64,000 bases of DNA, from contig AP017424.1 in NCBI GenBank assembly GCA_002355495.1, forward strand, positions 5,707,501 to 5,771,500. The letters run 5' to 3'. Positions 50,115-58,756 of the stretch are shown in pieces (the first letter of the stretch is position 1; each line of letters opens with the position of its first letter). This stretch comes from Streptomyces laurentii. Its GTDB lineage: Bacteria > Actinomycetota > Actinomycetes > Streptomycetales > Streptomycetaceae. The position numbers and the translations under genes are program-made. The notes beneath the pieces were generated by a model. It had not been told where the DNA came from. It saw nothing but the letters and a program-made list of their open reading frames with translations, and did not search any database.

Positions 50115-51551
50115 GTGACCACCGAGCTGCGCCGGTTGCGCAACTACATCAACGGGGAGTTCCGGGACGCGGCCGACGGCCGCACCATCGAGGTGACCAA
50201 CCCCGCCACGGGCGAGGTGTACGCCACCTCCCCGCTGTCCGGCCAGGCCGACGTCGACGCCGCCATGGAGGCCGCCGCGGCCGCCTTCCCCGCCTGGCGC
50301 GACACCACGCCCGCCGAGCGCCAGAGGGTCCTGCTGAAGATCGCGGACGCCTTCGAGGAGCGCGCCGAGGAACTCATCGCCGCCGAGGTCGAGAACACCG
50401 GCAAGCCGGTCGCGCTCACCGCGAGCGAGGAGATCCCGCCGATGGTGGACCAGCTCCGCTTCTTCGCGGGTGCCGCCCGGATGCTGGAGGGCCGCTCGGC
50501 CGGCGAGTACATGGAGGGCATGACCTCCATCGTCCGCCGCGAGCCGGTCGGCGTCTGCGCGCAGGTCGCGCCGTGGAACTACCCGATGATGATGGCCGTG
50601 TGGAAGTTCGCCCCGGCCCTCGCCGCGGGCAACACGGTCGTCCTCAAGCCCTCGGACACCACCCCCGCCTCGACGGTCCTCATCGCCGAGATCATCGGCC
50701 AGATCGTGCCCAAGGGCGTCTTCAACGTCGTCTGCGGCGACCGCGAGACCGGCCGCGCCATGGTCGAGCACCGCACCCCGGCGATGGCCTCCATCACCGG
50801 TTCGGTCCGGGCCGGCATGCAGGTCGCCGAGTCGGCGGCCAAGGACGTCAAGCGCGTCCACCTGGAGCTGGGCGGCAAGGCCCCGGTCGTGGTCTTCGAG
50901 GACACCGACATCGCCAAGGCCGTCGAGGACATCTCCGTCGCCGGCTTCTTCAACGCCGGCCAGGACTGCACCGCCGCCACCCGCGTGCTCGTCCACGAGT
51001 CCATCCACGACGAGTTCGTCGCCGCCCTCGCCAAGGCCGCCGCCGACACGAAGACCGGCCTGCCGGACGACGAGGACGTGCTCTACGGCCCGCTGAACAA
51101 CGCCAACCAGCTCAAGCAGGTCAGCGGCTTCATCGAGCGCCTCCCCGCCCACGCCAAGGTCGAGGCGGGCGGCCACCGGGTCGGCGACAAGGGCTACTTC
51201 TTCGCCCCGACCGTCGTCTCCGGCCTCAAGCAGGACGACGAGATCATCCAGAACGAGGTCTTCGGCCCGGTCATCACGGTCCAGTCCTTCACCGACGAGG
51301 CCCAGGCCCTCGAGTACGCCAACGGCGTCGAGTACGCCCTGGCCTCCTCCGTGTGGACCAAGGACCACGCGCGCGCGATGCGCATGTCCAAGGCCCTCGA
51401 CTTCGGCTGCGTGTGGATCAACACCCACATCCCGCTGGTCGCCGAGATGCCGCACGGCGGCTTCAAGAAGTCCGGCTACGGCAAGGACCTGTCCGGCTAC
51501 GGCTTCGAGGACTACACGCGCATCAAGCACGTGATGACGTCCCTCGGCTGA
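50115..51551 (+). CDS. Aldehyde dehydrogenase, probable gamma-aminobutyraldehyde dehydrogenase
   Basis: A 478-residue NAD-dependent aldehyde dehydrogenase. Cofactor and catalytic motifs: VAPWNYPMMMAVWKFAPALA, ITGSVRAGMQVA, LELGGKAPVVV with Glu251 and NAGQDCTAATR with catalytic Cys285. Closest in feel to 4-aminobutyraldehyde dehydrogenases (PatD/Prr type), which fits the aminotransferase and PotD-like neighbours: putrescine to aminobutyraldehyde to GABA. The GTG at 50115 follows AGGAGGGG. A strong terminator ends the transcript. Confidence 0.9.
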   Translation: MTTELRRLRNYINGEFRDAADGRTIEVTNPATGEVYATSPLSGQADVDAAMEAAAAAFPAWRDTTPAERQRVLLKIADAFEERAEELIAAEVENTGKPVALTASEEIPPMVDQLRFFAGAARMLEGRSAGEYMEGMTSIVRREPVGVCAQVAPWNYPMMMAVWKFAPALAAGNTVVLKPSDTTPASTVLIAEIIGQIVPKGVFNVVCGDRETGRAMVEHRTPAMASITGSVRAGMQVAESAAKDVKRVHLELGGKAPVVVFEDTDIAKAVEDISVAGFFNAGQDCTAATRVLVHESIHDEFVAALAKAAADTKTGLPDDEDVLYGPLNNANQLKQVSGFIERLPAHAKVEAGGHRVGDKGYFFAPTVVSGLKQDDEIIQNEVFGPVITVQSFTDEAQALEYANGVEYALASSVWTKDHARAMRMSKALDFGCVWINTHIPLVAEMPHGGFKKSGYGKDLSGYGFEDYTRIKHVMTSLG

Positions 51552-51593
51552 GCCGACGTCCTTCCCCGGGCCCGTCCCGGGATCTCCGCCCCC

Positions 51594-51632
51594 GCGGCCC
51601 CGGCACCCTGATCGACAGGGTGTCGGGGCCGC
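51594..51632 (+). terminator. Strong terminator after aldehyde dehydrogenase
   Basis: A 17-bp stem with one G-U pair (51594-51610 with 51616-51632) and loop ATCGA. It lies 16 bases before the ribosome-binding site of the PotD-like gene, so that gene needs readthrough or its own promoter. Confidence 0.85.
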
Positions 51633-51657
51633 GCCCTTCGAGTCGACGGAGCGTCCA

Positions 51658-52881
51658 TTGCCCCCGCTCGGCACCCGCCGTGAAGCTGTCCGCGTGACAG
51701 CGACCCTGAGCAAGACCATGTCCCGCCGCGCACTGCTGCGGGGGATCGGCGGAACCGGCGCCGCAGCGTTCCTCGCCGGCTGCGGCGTGCCCCCGGCGTA
51801 CGTCGAACCGGCCGACCGGGCCGGCCGCGACCTGTCCGACCGGGACCGGGTGCTCACCTTCGCCAACTGGCCGCTCTACATCGACACCGACGACACGAAC
51901 ACGTCGAAGCGGCCCACCCTGGACGCGTTCACGAAGCGCACCGGGATCTCCGTCCAGTACAAGGAGGAGATCAACGACAACGACGAGTTCTTCGGCAAGA
52001 TCAGCCCGGCTCTGATGAACCACCAGGAGACCGGCCGCGACCTCGTCGTCATCAGCGACTGGATGGCCGCCCGCTTCGTCCGCCTCGGCTGGGTCCAGGA
52101 GATGGACCGCGCGAAGCAGCCCAACGTCGCCAAGTACCTCGACCCGCTGCTGCGTTCGCCCGCCTTCGACCAGGGCCGGACGCACTCGGTGCCCTGGCAG
52201 TCCGGGATCACCGGCATCGCGTACAACCGCAAGAAGCTCGGCCGGGAGATCCGCTCCACGAAGGACCTGTGGGCGGCCGACCTGCGCGGCAAGGTCACCC
52301 TGCTGTCCGGGCTCGACGAGTCCTTCGCGCTGCTCATGCAGGGCAACGGCGCCGACGTCACCCGCTGGACCGCCGACGACTTCCACCGTCTGTGCGACCA
52401 GATCGACAAGCTCGTCCGCACCAAGCACATCCGGCGCTTCACCGGCAACGACTACATCAAGGACCTGTCGACCGGCGACGTGCTCGCCTGCCAGGCCTAC
52501 TCCGGCGACGTCATCCAGCTCCAGGCCGACAACCCCGACATCGAGTTCGTGGTGCCCGAGGAGGGCGCCGAACTGTGGGCCGAGTCGCTGATGATTCCCA
52601 ACCTGGCACAGCACAAGACCAGCGCCGAGGCACTCGTCGACTACTACTACGAGCCCGAGGTCGCCGCCGAACTGGCCTCCTGGGTCAACTACGTCTGCCC
52701 CGTGCCGGCTGCCCGGGACGTCCTCGCCGACTCCGGCGACGAGGAACTGGCGGCCCTCGCCGAGGACCCGCTGATCTTCCCCGACGACGACATGCGGAAG
52801 CGGCTGGCCATCGCCCGGGACATCAAGCCCGAGGAGCGCACGGAGTTCGCCAAGCGCTGGAACGCGATCGTCGGACTGTGA
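51658..52881 (+). CDS. PotD-like polyamine-binding lipoprotein (Tat-exported)
   Basis: A 407-residue spermidine/putrescine-type binding protein. The signal peptide has a twin-arginine motif SRRALLRG and ends in lipobox LAGC, so export is probably by Tat with lipidation. The mature part reads LTFANWPLYIDTDD, FTKRTGISVQYKEEINDNDEF, TGRDLVVISDWMAARFVRLG and RRFTGNDYIKDLSTGDV. Two starts compete: TTG 51658 with CGGAG 6 bases upstream (chosen) and GTG 51694 with no good site. No permease or ATPase gene follows here; a paralogue lies at 62981. Confidence 0.88.
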   Translation: MPPLGTRREAVRVTATLSKTMSRRALLRGIGGTGAAAFLAGCGVPPAYVEPADRAGRDLSDRDRVLTFANWPLYIDTDDTNTSKRPTLDAFTKRTGISVQYKEEINDNDEFFGKISPALMNHQETGRDLVVISDWMAARFVRLGWVQEMDRAKQPNVAKYLDPLLRSPAFDQGRTHSVPWQSGITGIAYNRKKLGREIRSTKDLWAADLRGKVTLLSGLDESFALLMQGNGADVTRWTADDFHRLCDQIDKLVRTKHIRRFTGNDYIKDLSTGDVLACQAYSGDVIQLQADNPDIEFVVPEEGAELWAESLMIPNLAQHKTSAEALVDYYYEPEVAAELASWVNYVCPVPAARDVLADSGDEELAALAEDPLIFPDDDMRKRLAIARDIKPEERTEFAKRWNAIVGL

Positions 52882-52940
52882 GATCCGCGGCACGCCGTGA
52901 GCGACGCTGTCGGGCGATCACGGCGTGATAAGCCGTCCGT

Positions 52941-53471
52941 ATGACCGAATCGAGGATCAACTCACTCGTCACCTATGGACTGTTCGCCGCCTGGGCGCTG
53001 CACGATGCGGAGGAAGTCGCCTTCGGGCCTCGCTGGGTGCGGGACAATCTGCCGCTGTTGCGCGAGCGCTTTCCGCGGGCGCCCGAGGCGGTGTGGAGGG
53101 CGCTCGGGGCCGTCGACGACCGTGAATTCCGGGCCGCCGTGGGTGTGATGGCGGCGATCGTCGGCTCCGCCGCCGTCGCCGGGGCCCGTACCGGCGGCCG
53201 GTCCGCCTTCTATCAGGGCGCGTTGAACGGCTTCGGGCTGCACGGCCTGGTCCATCTCGCCCAGGCCGCCGCCGTCCAGGGGATCACCCCTGGCGCGGCG
53301 ACCTCGCCCGTCGTCGTCATCCCCTTCACCCTCTGGGCCCGCGGGCGGCTGCGGCGGGCCGGGGTGCTGCGGCCGGTCCGGGGCCGGGACGTGGCGGTCG
53401 GGCTCGCGCTCGCGGCCGGGGCGACGGCCGTCTCGCACGCCCTGGGACGGAAGATCGCCACCCACTTTTGA
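52941..53471 (+). CDS. HXXEE-domain membrane protein
   Basis: A 176-residue protein with the HDAEE motif (HXXEE) near the N-terminus and a second HGLVHLAQA motif in the middle, plus four hydrophobic segments (e.g. VGVMAAIVGSAAVAGA, GLALAAGATAVSHALG). Function unknown; the paired His/Glu residues suggest a membrane metal site. ATG 52941. It shares no obvious pathway with its neighbours. Confidence 0.75.
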   Translation: MTESRINSLVTYGLFAAWALHDAEEVAFGPRWVRDNLPLLRERFPRAPEAVWRALGAVDDREFRAAVGVMAAIVGSAAVAGARTGGRSAFYQGALNGFGLHGLVHLAQAAAVQGITPGAATSPVVVIPFTLWARGRLRRAGVLRPVRGRDVAVGLALAAGATAVSHALGRKIATHF

Positions 53472-53480
53472 ACACGTTCA
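53469..53480. promoter_or_regulatory. Short dyad upstream of a membrane-protein gene
   Basis: TGAAC-AC-GTTCA, 5-bp arms, right at the stop of the HXXEE gene and 22 bases before the next ATG. A second imperfect dyad CATGAAAGGC/GCCTTCATG overlaps that start codon. The pair looks like a repressor site. Confidence 0.35.
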
Positions 53481-53501
53481 TGAAAGGCGTACGCTGCCTT
53501 C

Positions 53502-54053
53502 ATGAGCGACACGAACGGGCCACGGGCCCTTCTCACGCGCATCCGCGTCTGGCTGGTCGTCTTCATCGTCTGCCTGGTGCTGAGCGGGGCCACCGCCTTC
53601 CCGCTCGTCACCGAACTCCGCCTCCTCGACGAGGCGTTGACCTCCTGGGCCGCCCCGCTCGGCGACGCCTTCCCCGGCCTCGCCGAGTGGATCGCCCGGG
53701 TCCGTACGGGAATCGAGGGCGCCGGCGCCGACGCCCCTTACCTCCTCTACGGCACCGACTGGCTGGCCTTCGCCCACCTCGTCATCGCCGTCGCCTTCTA
53801 CGGGCCCTACCGGGACCCCGTCCGCAACATCTGGGTCGTCGAGTTCGGCATGATCGCCTGCGTCGGCATCGTGCCGCTCGCCCTGATCTGCGGGCCCGTC
53901 CGCGGCATCCCGTTCTGGTGGTCGGTGATCGACATGTCCTTCGGCGTCGTCGGCATCCTGCCGCTGCTCGCCGTACGCCGCCTGATCAAGCGCCTCGAAG
54001 CGCTGACCGGCCCCGCCGTCACGACGACGGCATCCCGAACGTCGCCAGCATGA
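53502..54053 (+). CDS. Hypothetical membrane protein
   Basis: A 183-residue protein with four likely membrane helices (VWLVVFIVCLVLSGATAFPL, DWLAFAHLVIAVAFYG, WVVEFGMIACVGIVPLALIC, FWWSVIDMSFGVVGILPLLA) and an extracytoplasmic loop after the first. I do not recognise a function. The 3' end overlaps the convergent serine hydrolase gene by 35 bases. The start follows a palindrome that could mean repressor control. Confidence 0.7.
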   Translation: MSDTNGPRALLTRIRVWLVVFIVCLVLSGATAFPLVTELRLLDEALTSWAAPLGDAFPGLAEWIARVRTGIEGAGADAPYLLYGTDWLAFAHLVIAVAFYGPYRDPVRNIWVVEFGMIACVGIVPLALICGPVRGIPFWWSVIDMSFGVVGILPLLAVRRLIKRLEALTGPAVTTTASRTSPA

Positions 54054-55203
54054 GCTTCAGTGCCACCGGGTTCACGTCCTGGCCCTTCGCGTCCGTGGAG
54101 TTGACGCTGTAGACCAGGGTCCGGGCGCCGTCGCGGGTCGAGGCGATGGCCGCGTTGTAACCCCAGCGGCCACCGGTCTTGCCCCACACCTCCCGCCCGC
54201 CGAGCACCTTCATCGACAGCCCGGCCGAGTACGCGGCCGGCTCGCCGGACTTGTGGTCCGCCACCTTCGGCAGCGTGAACATCTCCTCCAGGAGCGGCCC
54301 GCGCACCACCCGGCCCGCGAACAGGGCCCGCGTGAACCGCTCCAGGTCGGCCGTCGTCGAGATCAGGTCCCCGGCTGCCCAGCCGTCCGTCGCGCCCCAC
54401 ACCGTCACGTCCCGCAGCCCCGTCGACCCGTCGTCGAGCCGCATGGTCTGGTAGCCGTGGTTGTGCGGGCCCTCGATCCGCGGGCTGGTGCCGGGGGAGT
54501 ACGTGTCGCGCAGGCCCAGCGGGCCGAGGACGCGGGCGGCCACCTGGTGCTCGTAGGTGTCGCCGGTGACCCGCTCGATCAGCAGCCCGGCGATCGTGTA
54601 GCCGATGTTCAGGTAGTGCTGCTTCTCGCCCGGCGCGAACTCGCGCGGCTGCGCGGTCGCCGACCGCACCATGGCGCGCGGGTCGTGGACGTCCAGGCGG
54701 CGCGCGTACCACTCCTCGACGGTGTCGCCGGGCATCTCGGCCGCCGGGATGCCGTGCGTGTGGTTGAGCAGCTGGCGGACGGTCACCTCGCCGTACGTGG
54801 CGGGGATCAGGTCCGGGAGGTACCCGCGGGCCGGCCGGTCCAGGTCGATCCGGCCCTCGGACGCCAGCTGCAGGACCACGGCGGCGGTGAACACCTTCGT
54901 CACCGAACCGGCGCGGAAGCGGGCGCCCGGGTCGGCCGGGCGGCCGGTGGTCAGATCGTGCACCCCGGTCGTGCCCCGCCAGGTTCCCTCGGTGCCGCCG
55001 ACCCGGACCAGGGCCGCCGTCGCGTCCTTCGACGGCAGTCCGGCGATCACCTGCGCGAGCGCGGAGCCGGCCGGGTCGACCGCCCGCGTGGTGGCGGCGG
55101 GGGAGGGCGCGGCCGTGGCGGGGAAGGCCAGCGGGCCGGCCGCGATGCCCACGGCCAGGGCCGCGGCGAGAAGCGTACGGGTGCGGGTGACGGAGCGGTT
55201 CAT
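54019..55203 (-). CDS. Secreted serine hydrolase, beta-lactamase/D-Ala-D-Ala carboxypeptidase family
   Basis: A 394-residue class C-like serine hydrolase with signal peptide (TLLAAALAVGIAAGPLAFPA, cleavage near ATAA). The three active-site motifs are present: SVTK (Ser100-Lys103), YLN in QHYLNIGY, and KTG in VWGKTGGRWGY. Likely acts on wall peptides or a related substrate outside the cell. The ATG at 55203 has AGGAG 7-8 bases upstream. Confidence 0.9.
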   Translation of the reverse strand: MNRSVTRTRTLLAAALAVGIAAGPLAFPATAAPSPAATTRAVDPAGSALAQVIAGLPSKDATAALVRVGGTEGTWRGTTGVHDLTTGRPADPGARFRAGSVTKVFTAAVVLQLASEGRIDLDRPARGYLPDLIPATYGEVTVRQLLNHTHGIPAAEMPGDTVEEWYARRLDVHDPRAMVRSATAQPREFAPGEKQHYLNIGYTIAGLLIERVTGDTYEHQVAARVLGPLGLRDTYSPGTSPRIEGPHNHGYQTMRLDDGSTGLRDVTVWGATDGWAAGDLISTTADLERFTRALFAGRVVRGPLLEEMFTLPKVADHKSGEPAAYSAGLSMKVLGGREVWGKTGGRWGYNAAIASTRDGARTLVYSVNSTDAKGQDVNPVALKLMLATFGMPSS

Positions 55204-55302
55204 GACGGTGAACTCCTGCGAGAGGCGCGGTCGTTGTCGATGGCTCCATCCTGCTGAGCGGCCGCGCCCCGCGGATCGCCCGCACCGGCGGTCTTCCCCG
55301 GC

Positions 55303-56022
55303 CTAGAAGCTCGCCCGCCCGGGGGAGAGGCCCCCGGTCCCGCCTCCCCCGGCCGGGGGAGCGCCCGCCGTGACCAGGCCCGTCTCGTACGCGCAGATCA
55401 CCGCCTGGATCCGGTCCCGCAGGCCCAGCTTGGCGAGCACATTGCCCACATGGGTCTTCACCGTGTGGTCGCTCACCGTCAGTTCCGCCGCGATCTCCGC
55501 GTTCGACAGGCCCCGTGCGAGCAGCAGCAGCGTCTCCCGCTCCCGCGCCGTCAGCACCGAAAGACGTGCCTCGTCCCGCCCCGGCCCCCGGTGCGGCGGG
55601 GCCGCCGCCGTGTACTGCTCGACCAGCCGCCGTGCCACCGACGGCGCGAGCAGCGCCTCGCCCGCCGCGACCACCCGGACCGCGTGCACCAGGTCGTCCC
55701 GCCGTACGTCCTTCAGCAGGAACCCGCTGGCGCCCGCGTGCAGCGCCTCGTACACGTACGCGTCGGTGTCGAAGGTCGTCAGCATCACCGACCGGCAGTC
55801 CGTCTCCGCGCTGATCGCCCGGCACGCCTCGATGCCGTCCATCCGGGGCATCCGCACGTCGAGGAGCGCCACGTCCGGCCGCAGCCGGCGCACCGCGTCC
55901 AGCGCCTCCGCGCCGTCCCCGGCCTCCGCGACCACCTCGATGTCCTCCTGGACGTCCAGGATCAGCGCGAACCCGCTGCGCACCAGCTCCTGGTCGTCCG
56001 CCACCACCACCCGGACCGTCAT
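55303..56022 (-). CDS. NarL/LuxR-type response regulator
   Basis: A 239-residue response regulator. The receiver domain has VVVADDQELVRSGF, the phospho-acceptor Asp55 in ALLDVRMPRMDG and the Lys in FLLKDVRRDDLVHAV; the LuxR helix-turn-helix is LTARERETLLLLARGLSNAE and VSDHTVKTHVGNVLAKLGLR. A glycine-rich tail ends the protein. Its ATG overlaps the kinase stop (ATGA), so the kinase is its partner. Confidence 0.93.
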   Translation of the reverse strand: MTVRVVVADDQELVRSGFALILDVQEDIEVVAEAGDGAEALDAVRRLRPDVALLDVRMPRMDGIEACRAISAETDCRSVMLTTFDTDAYVYEALHAGASGFLLKDVRRDDLVHAVRVVAAGEALLAPSVARRLVEQYTAAAPPHRGPGRDEARLSVLTARERETLLLLARGLSNAEIAAELTVSDHTVKTHVGNVLAKLGLRDRIQAVICAYETGLVTAGAPPAGGGGTGGLSPGRASF

Positions 56023-57206
56023 CCCGCCTCCAGAGGAAGAACCACCCGCACCTCGAACCCCCGCCCCTTCGGTCCCGGACCGGCCGCGGCCCAGCCGCCG
56101 TGCGCCGCCGCCCGCTCGCGCACCCCGAGCAGGCCGTGCCCGCCGGAGCCCTCGCCGCGCGGGCCGCGTCCGTCGTCCGTCACCCGTACCGTCAGCCGGC
56201 CCGGCCGGCCCGTCGCCTCACGCTCGTAGCCGAGGAGCACGTCCACGGACCGGGCCCGGGCGTGCTTGACCACATTGGTCAGCGCCTCCTGCACGATCCG
56301 GAACACCGTCGCCCCGAGCGCGGCCGGCAGCGGTAGTTCGGTGCCCTCGACCGCGTACCGTACGTCGAGACCGCCGCCCCGCACCCGCGCGAGCAGCTCC
56401 GGCAGCTCGCCCACGCCCGGCTGCGGCGCACGGGGCGCGGCCGCCGGGCCGCCCGGCTCCCCGTCGCGCAACACGCCCAGCATGTGGCGCAGTTGGACCA
56501 TCGCGTCGCGGCCCGCCGACGAGATCGCCTCGAACGCCGCCTCCGCCCGTTCCGGCGCGGCCCGTACCGCCACCGGTCCGGCCTCCGCCTGCACGATCAT
56601 CAGGCTCACCGCGTGCGACAGGATGTCGTGCATCTCCCGGGCGATCCGGGCCCGTTCACGGGCCGCCGCCCGTTCCGCCGCGTGCTCCGTCGCCGCCCGC
56701 TGCTCCCGCTGCCGGGCGTCCGCGAGCCGGCCGAACGCGTACGCCGCCCCGAACACGAAGAGGGAGAAGGTGAGTTCACGCATCGACTGGGTGTTGAGCC
56801 ACACCGACACCGGCACCGACAGCGCGACGAGCAGCCCCGCCGCGTACCGCGCGCGGGGCGGCGACAGCAGGGCGAAGGTGTACACGCAGACCAGTCCCGT
56901 GTACGGCAGCGGCTGCCCGGGCCCCTCCAGGGCCAGCCGGTAGAGCCCGCTCGTCGCCAGGACCGCGAGGAGCACCGTGAAGGGCGCCCGCCGCCGCCAG
57001 ACCAGCGGCACCACGGTCAGCGTCGTCAGCCCGTACGCGGACCAGGTCGCCGGCTCCAGGTCGGGCGGGCGCGGCACCACGAACGGCATCGTCATCGCCG
57101 CCTGCACGAGCAGCGCGATCCCGACGTCCACGGCCTGCGGATGGGCCGCGCCCCATGCCCGGAGCTCGCGGACCCCCCGCCCGCGCCCCGTCCCCCCTGC
57201 GCCCAT
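56019..57206 (-). CDS. NarL-class sensor histidine kinase
   Basis: A 395-residue membrane kinase with five or six helices in the first 170 residues (e.g. VGIALLVQAAMTMPFVVP, GLLVALSVPVSVWL), the HisKA_3 box REMHDILSHAVSLMIVQAEAG with phospho-acceptor His, and the ATP-binding domain FRIVQEALTNVVKHARA and VTDDGRGPRGEGSGGHGLLGVRERA. There is no extracellular sensor domain, so the signal is probably in or at the membrane. The ATG at 57206 overlaps the methyltransferase stop (TAATG). Confidence 0.92.
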   Translation of the reverse strand: MGAGGTGRGRGVRELRAWGAAHPQAVDVGIALLVQAAMTMPFVVPRPPDLEPATWSAYGLTTLTVVPLVWRRRAPFTVLLAVLATSGLYRLALEGPGQPLPYTGLVCVYTFALLSPPRARYAAGLLVALSVPVSVWLNTQSMRELTFSLFVFGAAYAFGRLADARQREQRAATEHAAERAAARERARIAREMHDILSHAVSLMIVQAEAGPVAVRAAPERAEAAFEAISSAGRDAMVQLRHMLGVLRDGEPGGPAAAPRAPQPGVGELPELLARVRGGGLDVRYAVEGTELPLPAALGATVFRIVQEALTNVVKHARARSVDVLLGYEREATGRPGRLTVRVTDDGRGPRGEGSGGHGLLGVRERAAAHGGWAAAGPGPKGRGFEVRVVLPLEAG

Positions 57207-57985
57207 TACGGCTTGCGGCCCACCGCGCCGTACTGCGCCACGTCCGCCGCCCGCGGCGCGCCCCAGCGCGCGCAGGACACGATCCCCGGCTCCAACAGGT
57301 CGAGCCCGTCCAGGAAGGAGGCGAAGTCCGCGCGGCCGCGCGCGGTGATCGGCGGCGTCGCGTTGGCGTTCCAGAACGCCATCGCCTCGGCGTTCGCCTC
57401 GCCGCCCAGCTCGGGGTCGTCCGTCGGGTGGGTGAGCACCAGGTAGCTGCCCGAGGGCACAGCCGCCATCAGGGTCCGGACGATGGACCGGGCCTCGTCG
57501 GTGTCCAGGACGAAGTTGAGGATGCCGAGCATGAGGATCGCGACCGGCCGGGAGAAGTCCAGCGTCTCCGCGGCCGCCTTGACGATCGCCTCCGGGTCCC
57601 GCGCGTCCGCGTCCACGTACTCCGTCGCGCCCTGCGCCGAGCCGGTCAGCAGCGCCCGCGCGTGCGTCAGCACGATCGGGTCGTTGTCGACGTAGACGAT
57701 CCGGGCGTCCGGCGCCACCCGCTGCGCCACCTCGTGGGTGTTGTCGACCGTCGGCAGGCCGGTGCCGATGTCGAGGAACTGGCGCACCCCGGCCTCGGCC
57801 GCCAACTGCGTCACCACGCGCCCCAGGAACGCCCGGTCCGCGCGCGCCACCGCGCCGATGCTCGGGTGCAGCGACGTCACCTGGTCGCCGACGGCCCGGT
57901 CCACGGGGTAGTTGTCCTTGCCGCCCAGCCAGTAGTTCCACACACGGGCGTTGTGGGCGATGTCGGTGCGGATCCTGTCGTTCAT
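57206..57985 (-). CDS. SAM-dependent methyltransferase, DUF574 family
   Basis: A 259-residue protein of a family greatly expanded in Streptomyces. It starts with NARVWNYWLGGKDNYPVDRA, and has QFLDIGTGLPTVDNTHEVAQ (SAM loop), IVYVDNDPIVLTHARALL and YVDADARDPEAI. Substrates are unknown for nearly all members. It is sandwiched by four-base overlaps between a GDPD gene upstream and a sensor kinase downstream, all read leftwards, so the four products are made together. Confidence 0.9.
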   Translation of the reverse strand: MNDRIRTDIAHNARVWNYWLGGKDNYPVDRAVGDQVTSLHPSIGAVARADRAFLGRVVTQLAAEAGVRQFLDIGTGLPTVDNTHEVAQRVAPDARIVYVDNDPIVLTHARALLTGSAQGATEYVDADARDPEAIVKAAAETLDFSRPVAILMLGILNFVLDTDEARSIVRTLMAAVPSGSYLVLTHPTDDPELGGEANAEAMAFWNANATPPITARGRADFASFLDGLDLLEPGIVSCARWGAPRAADVAQYGAVGRKP

Positions 57986-58716
57986 GTGCGGCCCTTTCGC
58001 AGTGCGGCGGCGAGAACGTCGACACGATTGGTGGTGATCGAATCGACCCCGTTCATGATCAGCTTACGCATGCTCCGTTTCGTGTCCGGAGTCCACACCG
58101 ACACCAGCAGACCGTCCCCGTGCACGCGTGCCACCAGCTCCGGACTTGTCAGCCCGAAGCGGTAGTTGAGCCACTTCGGGCGCAGCGCGTCGAGCAGCAC
58201 CGGGCGCGGCGGGGCCAGCGAGTTCCAGGTCAGCGCGATCTCCGCGGCCGGGTCCGCCGCCCGTACCCGCAGCATCGCGGCGCCGCCCGCGCAGTACGCC
58301 ACCCGCTCGCCCGCGCCGCACTCGTGCACCACGCCGGTGACCGCGCGCACCGTCCGCGTATCGCCGCCCGGCAGATCGATCAGCAGCCGCCGCTCCCCGG
58401 CGGCTTCGAGGGCCTCGCGCAGGGTCGGCACCCCGGCGCCGGTCAGCTCCGTCAGCTCGGCCGCCGTGACCGAGGCCAGCGGCCGGTCGTGACCCCACAG
58501 CCGCTTCAGGGTGTCGTCGTGCAGCAGCACCGGGACACCGTCCCGGGTCAGCCGGACGTCGATCTCCACCGCGTCCGCCCCGCGCGCGAACGCGGAGCGG
58601 ACGGAGGCGAGGGTGTTCTCACGGGCGCGGTACGGATCGCCGCGATGACCGACGACGGCGACGGACCGCGTGGCGGGCCGGGCGAGAGGCTGCGTGACGG
58701 GCTGCATACCTCTCAT
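57982..58716 (-). CDS. Glycerophosphodiester phosphodiesterase
   Basis: A 244-residue TIM-barrel enzyme that splits deacylated phospholipids into glycerol-3-phosphate and an alcohol. Active-site marks: VVGHRGDPYRARENT (His, Arg, Glu), GADAVEIDVRLTRDGVPVLLHDDTL with metal-binding Glu-x-Asp and the second His. Cytosolic (no signal peptide). Starts at ATG 58716 or 58707. The stop overlaps the methyltransferase start (ATGA). Confidence 0.92.
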   Translation of the reverse strand: MRGMQPVTQPLARPATRSVAVVGHRGDPYRARENTLASVRSAFARGADAVEIDVRLTRDGVPVLLHDDTLKRLWGHDRPLASVTAAELTELTGAGVPTLREALEAAGERRLLIDLPGGDTRTVRAVTGVVHECGAGERVAYCAGGAAMLRVRAADPAAEIALTWNSLAPPRPVLLDALRPKWLNYRFGLTSPELVARVHGDGLLVSVWTPDTKRSMRKLIMNGVDSITTNRVDVLAAALRKGRT

Positions 58717-58719
58717 TGT

Positions 58720-58751
58720 GCGGGCCCGCGCTCCCGGCCCGCCGGGCCCGC
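58720..58751. terminator. Hairpin between deaminase and GDPD genes
   Basis: GCGGGCCCG (58720-58728) with CGGGCCCGC (58743-58751), a 9-bp stem with a 14-base loop, right after the leftward deaminase gene. Confidence 0.65.
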
Positions 58752-58756
58752 GGGTC

